Assembly: GCF_002288925.2 (NCBI RefSeq)
Contig: NW_022098063.1
Location: 1,422,445-1,486,444, forward strand
Source: Delphinapterus leucas
Taxonomy: Eukaryota > Chordata > Mammalia > Artiodactyla > Monodontidae
DNA: 64,000 nucleotides
Direction of reading: 5' to 3'
In this document: one piece after another, positions 59,154 through 64,000 of the stretch
Numbering within the stretch: the first letter of the stretch is position 1
Layout of the letters: every line of letters starts with the position of its first letter
Made by a program: the position numbers and the translations under genes
Notes under the pieces: model-generated
What the model saw: only the letters and a program-made list of their open reading frames with translations
Told to the model about the DNA's origin: nothing
The model's database searches: none

Positions 59154-60714
59154 GATGTAATAATTTAGGGCTAGTGGACACAGCGAGGAGAGAGTTTGAA
59201 AATAAACCTTGAAGACTCAACAGTTGTTTGATAAGCCCAACTGAGCAGTCTGTTGTCTGCAAAGGGGCTGATGATGCCTAGTTGAATCAGGTAAATAGAT
59301 TGTCTAAAAGTTCCTGAAAGAAACAATACAGTTATTTGTAATTTCATCTTCCTGGGACAGACGTAAATATTGTTAGAATTTCTGTCAATAAACTTGAAGT
59401 TCTATTTTCTAATTAGCTGATTACTATCTAATAGTTGTCATTACTAATAAAGATTATCTAATAAGATATATACCAGATATATGTATTGACGCATGTTAAC
59501 CAGATGAAAGTCTGGGAATAACCCTATAACTGCACATGGAATTTGTTTTGGTTATACCTATAGATATAGATTTATTTACGGTTTGGGTGGAACAGTGTGA
59601 TCAAATTCTGAACAGGTCAAAGAACTTAAGGTTTTTAACCAGCCCCGTTAGAATCTTTTAGTCTCTAGAAAATTTGAAATAAAGGTTATCTCTGTTCATA
59701 GCTTAAAAAATAAAGTGATTTTCTTTGGCCCAGGCTGAAAAGCTGAAGATAGATAGGTGGCAGGATAAGAAGAGTGTATAATATAAATCTTCAGTTTTTA
59801 TTTTAAGTACTGAGCAGCAGCATTTCAGCAAGTCTGTGACTGTACTTCATGTTATGTACTGTTCTACCTGTAGTATGTAGATGTGTTTGTTTAAAGGCTA
59901 ATAGATAGCTCTGACCCCTTCTCTTTTCTCCTGCTCTCTGTTCATAGTTATGGTGATGTATGAGGTTCTAATTGGCATAGCAAAAGCTTTCAAAAACCTT
60001 GTTGCATTTTTTTTTTTTTGTCGAAGTTTGAATGCCTTTACAAAACAAAACAAAAACTCTCTCCTGACCATTTATCTTCCTGTAGTTTGAATTGCACAGT
60101 TCCTCTTCAATTTCTGTCTGGGGCTTGCTCCTGACTACACATTCAGGAAGAACACACTTCTCTTGCATCTTGTTACTAATATTTTTACTTACATTATCTC
60201 AAGTATATAGCTGGAGTATAGCAGTGGCTAAAACACATAAGCTGTATTTATGCCCAGAAAATGAGTTGAAATGTTGAGAGAATGTTTTCGATTAAATAAT
60301 CCAATGCACCCCTCCTTCCCCCAAACATATATTTTTTAGTTTTATAGCCCAATATTTGTCTCAGTTTTTCACTTTGCATATGTGGGTACAATCATGTTGG
60401 AATTTTAAGCTCTAATTTCCAAAAATGATTATTAATGTAGAAGAAATTATAGTATGGTAAAAATGAATAAACTACACCCTTCATTCATTTGTTTTTTAAC
60501 ATTCTGAATTCACAGCACTTTTATACTGGAAAAACAGAAAATAAAAACTCATTACAAAAATGGAATCATAATGGAAAAAAAGTAGAATTTTATTCCATTA
60601 CCTGTTCAACAACTTCATTTACGCATGTATTTTATATCATAGAAATACGTCTGTTTATTTCTAGTGCACAGCATCATTGTTTCTTTTTTTTTTTCTAATA
60701 AACTATGGCAGAAT
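59154..60714. other. Unclassified non-coding stretch
   Basis: No gene or named repeat; T-runs at 60007-60019 and 60684-60694. Confidence 0.4.
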
Positions 60715-60985
60715 GGAAGCAGCTTAGGTAGATTGAGAGAGCATGTGATTCAAAAGATGTGAGTTTTAGTCCGAGCTCTTTTACTTATCAGATATATCTA
60801 ATTAGGGCATTTATGTAACTACATTAAGATTCCATTTTCTCATCTGGCAACCAGAATAGCTGCATTTACTCCTTAGGGTGGGTGGTTGTGAGGTTAGAAA
60901 TGAGGCAGCACTAATGCTGTTCCTTCCCTCTTGTAGCTTTGGTCTCTGTTACAATGCCAGGCAAGTAATAGATGTTCAGTTAAGT
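60715..60985 (+). mobile_element. MIR SINE, nearly full length
   Basis: Forward MIR: 'tgtgagttttagtccgagct', 'tccattttctcatctggcaa', 'gggtggttgtgaggttagaa' and 'atgccaggcaagtaatagat' in consensus order. The 67-codon frame at 60878-61081 partly overlaps it and is not a gene. Confidence 0.75.
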
Positions 60986-61094
60986 TTGAACAGACAGCAA
61001 ACGTGCTGCCTGGGACCTATTGAAAGCTTTCCCATGGCAGATGTTCCGAATGTCAGAGGAAAAGTGTTTCGGAGTTTGTAGCTTGTACAGACTC

Positions 61095-61215
61095 CCACAT
61101 TTAACTGGTGGTGAAAATGAAGTCCAGAGAGATCAAGCTGCTTGCTCAGAATTCACCTGGTCAGTGGCACATCTGAAACCACAACTCATCTCCTGACATC
61201 TAGTCTGGTGCCTTT
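61095..61215 (-). mobile_element. MIR SINE fragment
   Basis: 'tgaaaatgaagtccagagag', 'atcaagctgcttgctcagaa' and 'cagtggcacatctgaaacca' follow the reversed MIR core. Confidence 0.65.
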
Positions 61216-61429
61216 TATATTACCTATAAGGCTGTGTAATCCGTGAAAGTTATATTTTGTTTTGTAAGTCATTATGATAGAACTAAAAAAAAGTAGAACA
61301 AGTATTTCTCTAATCATTTGGTAAATTCAAAATGGGCCAACACTCTTTCTATAGTAAAATATGTTAACATTAATCAAAGGATTGCAGATAATGAAGATTC
61401 CACTTGCACACTGCTGTACTGAGTCATTT

Positions 61430-61870
61430 ACACAAGATGCATTTACTGAGTATCTGAGTACCTGCCATTTGTGTGTAACCTTGGGGTAGTCCCAGGGAAT
61501 GCCCAGAGGAAAGCACAAGCCCTCTAGTGGACAGACACATATACAAATGACTTCACCACATCCTAGCAAGGGCTCAAAAGAGGTGAGGGGGCGCTAGGGA
61601 GCAGAAGTTAGATTTTGAAACAAAAGTAGGAATCTTCCAAGTGGATTGAGCAAAGGACAACATTTCCGTTAGAAGTACATAGCAGGGGCTAATACAGAGA
61701 AGAATACATCAACATAAAATACTGAATAAACTAAGTAATTTTAGTTGGATGGAACTTTGCCTTCAAATGGGCCAGCAGTGGTATACAAAGCTGACCAAGT
61801 CAATGAAGGCAGATTCTGGGAGCTCCCAATATTTCATGCCAAGGAGTTTAGCCTTTACTGTGTGGCTTTA
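61430..61870 (-). mobile_element. L2 LINE, degraded
   Basis: 'gcatttactgagtatctgag', 'acaagccctctagtggacag', 'ccaaggagtttagcctttac' match reversed L2 words, with poor matches between. Confidence 0.5.
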
Positions 61871-62915
61871 TATTTCAACATATTATCTAAATAATTAAGT
61901 TGTAGAAAATAACTATCAAGTTGTCTAACAGAAATTCAGAAGAGTTACATAATAGTTGTTAATATATTCAACAAATGTTTCTTATACATTTGCTTGGTGA
62001 TTTGAACAGAATCTCTCTATAACTCACGGGACTTATGGGGAAAAATGATCAGTCTGAAATACAGCAGAAAAGCTACTGAGAAATTAACCTTCAACCTGTG
62101 GTACCACCATTAGTGCCCACAATGAAAACTTATCACACAAGCATTTCAATATGATTAAAGTCAGCAGTATTCAATGGAATATAACTATGCAAGAATCCTT
62201 ATTTTTTAATTAGTAAGACATATGGGTAGAAATATTTCATGTGTTCTTTTTAGGGTGGGGAAAAGAGGATATTTCTTGCACATATCCTTAGTATATCAAC
62301 AGTGACCCAGCAACAATAAACAGGCATAACACAGGGACGGGGGTAAAATGGCACAAATATTGTCGCACTCTGAAAAATCTGCAGTGCAGTGGGGATTTCT
62401 CCCCCTCTGTTTTCCACTCTGCAGAGATTATGAAAATCAATTTCCTATCATTGTTTAAATTAATATTCTCATCTGGTAGATGGCTAAAAGTGACACCCAG
62501 GAGTTTACTGTCTAGGGAAAGAAGGACAGACATTCAAAAATTAATAGCATCATTATCTAGTATAAAGATAACTGAAAAGCAAAGCTGTTTACATAAAAAT
62601 GGGCATTTTAAGGGAAGAAAATCATTAAGCAGTAATAAAAACAGAGATACGTCTGTCCTTTATTTTTCCTTTTGAATGTGTTCAACAAAGAAGAGAAATT
62701 TTTCAAGTGTGTTTATTCCGCATGAGCAGGACATTAACTGGCAATATGTAGAAACACTAACAGTGAGAAAAAAAATTATCAGGGCTTCCAAACTGGTTAG
62801 AAACCTGAGATGGTTGCCTAGGCAGTCTGCCATCTGAAGTCTGGTTTTGATCAGTGGTGAGAAGATATACACAAATATGCCTTGTTGAGTTCCACCTATA
62901 CCTTTACTCAATTAT
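61871..62915. other. Unclassified non-coding stretch
   Basis: No gene supported. Minus frames of 81-83 codons at 62288-62533 and 62660-62911 have no recognisable domain. Confidence 0.4.
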
Positions 62916-64000
62916 TTTATTTACTTATTTTTTATTTTTCTTTATTGAAATATATTCTTATACTAATATTATACTAATGTTATATAAGTTTCAGGTTACA
63001 ACTTAGTGATTTGATTTTTTTCTAGATTATATTCCATTTAAAGATATTATAAAATATTGGCTATATTCCCTGTGCTGTACAATATATCCTTGTAGCTTAT
63101 TTTATACATAGTAGTTTGTACTTCTTATTCCCTTACCACTGTCTTGCTCCTCCCTCCTTCCCTCTCCCCATTGGTAACCACAAGTTTGTTCTCTATCTCT
63201 GTGAGTCTGCTTCTGTTTTGTTAAATTTATTAGTTTTATTTTAAAATTCCACATATAAGTGATAACATAGTATTTATCCTTCTCTGTCTGACTTGTTTCA
63301 CTAAGCATAATACGCTCCAGGTCCATCCGCGTTGTTACAAATGGCAAAATTACAGTCTTTATTGTGGATCAGTAATAGTCCATGTATATAATACTGTGTC
63401 TTCTCTATCCATTCATCTATTGATAGATTGCAACATGCGGGTTGCTTGCATACCTTGGCTATTGTAAACAATGCTGCTATGAATATTGAGGTGCATGTAT
63501 CTTTTTGAATTAGTGTTTTCATTTTCTTTGGATATATCCCCAGGAGTGGAATTACTAGATCATATGATAGTTGTATTTTTAGTTTTTGAGGAGCCTCCAT
63601 ACTGTTTTCCACAGTGTCTGCACCAATTTACATTCCTACCAACAGTCTACAAGGGTTCGCTTTTCTCCAGATTCTCATCGACACTTCTTATTTGTGGTCT
63701 TTTTGGTGATAGCCATTCTGACAGATGTGAGGTGATATTTCATTGTGGTTTTGAATTGCATTTCTCTGACGATTAGTGATGTTGAGCACTTTTTCATGTG
63801 CCTGTTGGTCATCTGTATGTCTTCTTTGGAAAAATGTCTCGTCAGGTCTTCTGCCCATTTTTAATTGAGTTGTTTGTTTTTTGACATTGAGTTGTATGAG
63901 CTGTTTATATATTTTGGATAGTTAACCCCTTATGAGTCATATAACTTGCAAATATTTTCTCCCATTTAGTAGGTTGTCTTTTTATTTTGTTATTGGTTTC
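62916..64000 (-). mobile_element. L1, older subfamily, running off the window end
   Basis: Reversed 3' UTR ('tatataagtttcaggttaca', 'ccctgtgctgtacaatatat', 'ctccccattggtaaccacaa'), then ORF2 C-terminal sequence. The minus frame 63301-63612 keeps [18 protein letters not shown] and IDEWIEKTQYYIHG. The 5' end is outside the window. More diverged than the L1s at 20 and 55 kb. Confidence 0.88.

Overview
This is vertebrate nuclear DNA from a cetartiodactyl mammal, most probably a cetacean. It is AT-rich and CpG-poor outside the SINEs. It carries seven closely related tRNA-derived SINEs of the CHR type, recognised by the shared head 'gggcttccctggtgg' and the tail-proximal block 'gcggtacgcgggcctctcac' read on the opposite strand. 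It also holds one longer SINE of CHR-1 type and one short relative. L1 3' ends carry the ending usual in cetartiodactyls (gaaactaacacaacattg...). No ruminant Bov-B or Bov-tA element was seen. The species call is inference from repeat content only.

No functional protein-coding gene, exon, rRNA or tRNA gene can be supported. The longest open frame (145 codons, minus strand, 6590-7027) lies in a slightly GC-richer block and has no recognisable domain. Other long frames are translations of SINE bodies or of decayed L1 ORF2. The window reads as a gene desert or the inside of a very large intron.

Layout. 0-5 kb: a solo LTR, L2, MIR and very old L1. 5-9.4 kb: mostly unclassified sequence and a (TG)n tract. 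9.4-12.1 kb: two CHR SINEs around two long L2 blocks. 12.1-19.4 kb: old L1 pieces with a nested younger L1 and a 700-bp solo LTR, an L2, a 47-bp tandem duplication and a CpG-preserving block near 16.1 kb. 19.4-23.3 kb: a candidate retrocopy end, a 2.2-kb L1 containing a 100-N gap whose two flanks are identical over 51 bp, and a small inverted (twin-primed) L1. 24.5-26 kb: an L2 split by a hAT-like element and by a second copy of the 1.4-kb LTR. 26.8-27.5 kb: two CHR SINEs head to head. 29.8-32.3 kb: old L1s with a nested CHR SINE. 34-36 kb: L2. 36-54 kb: mostly unclassified, with a CHR SINE, a CHR-1-type SINE, a short SINE inside the tail of an old L1, a MIR and a perfect 73-bp tandem duplication. 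54.5-59.2 kb: three L1 3' fragments, a CHR SINE and a 67-bp AT-rich inverted repeat. 60.7-64 kb: MIRs, L2 and an L1 running off the window end.

There are no cooperating genes. The order of events comes from nesting: ancient L1, L2 and MIR form the base; hAT and LTR insertions come next; cetartiodactyl L1s and CHR SINEs are the youngest. I found no convincing undescribed biological system. The best leads are the assembly-gap overlap, the two exact or near-exact tandem duplications, the 58.2-kb inverted repeat, the head-to-head SINE pair and the shared LTR family. Repeat family names are from memory of consensus sequences and were not checked against a library.
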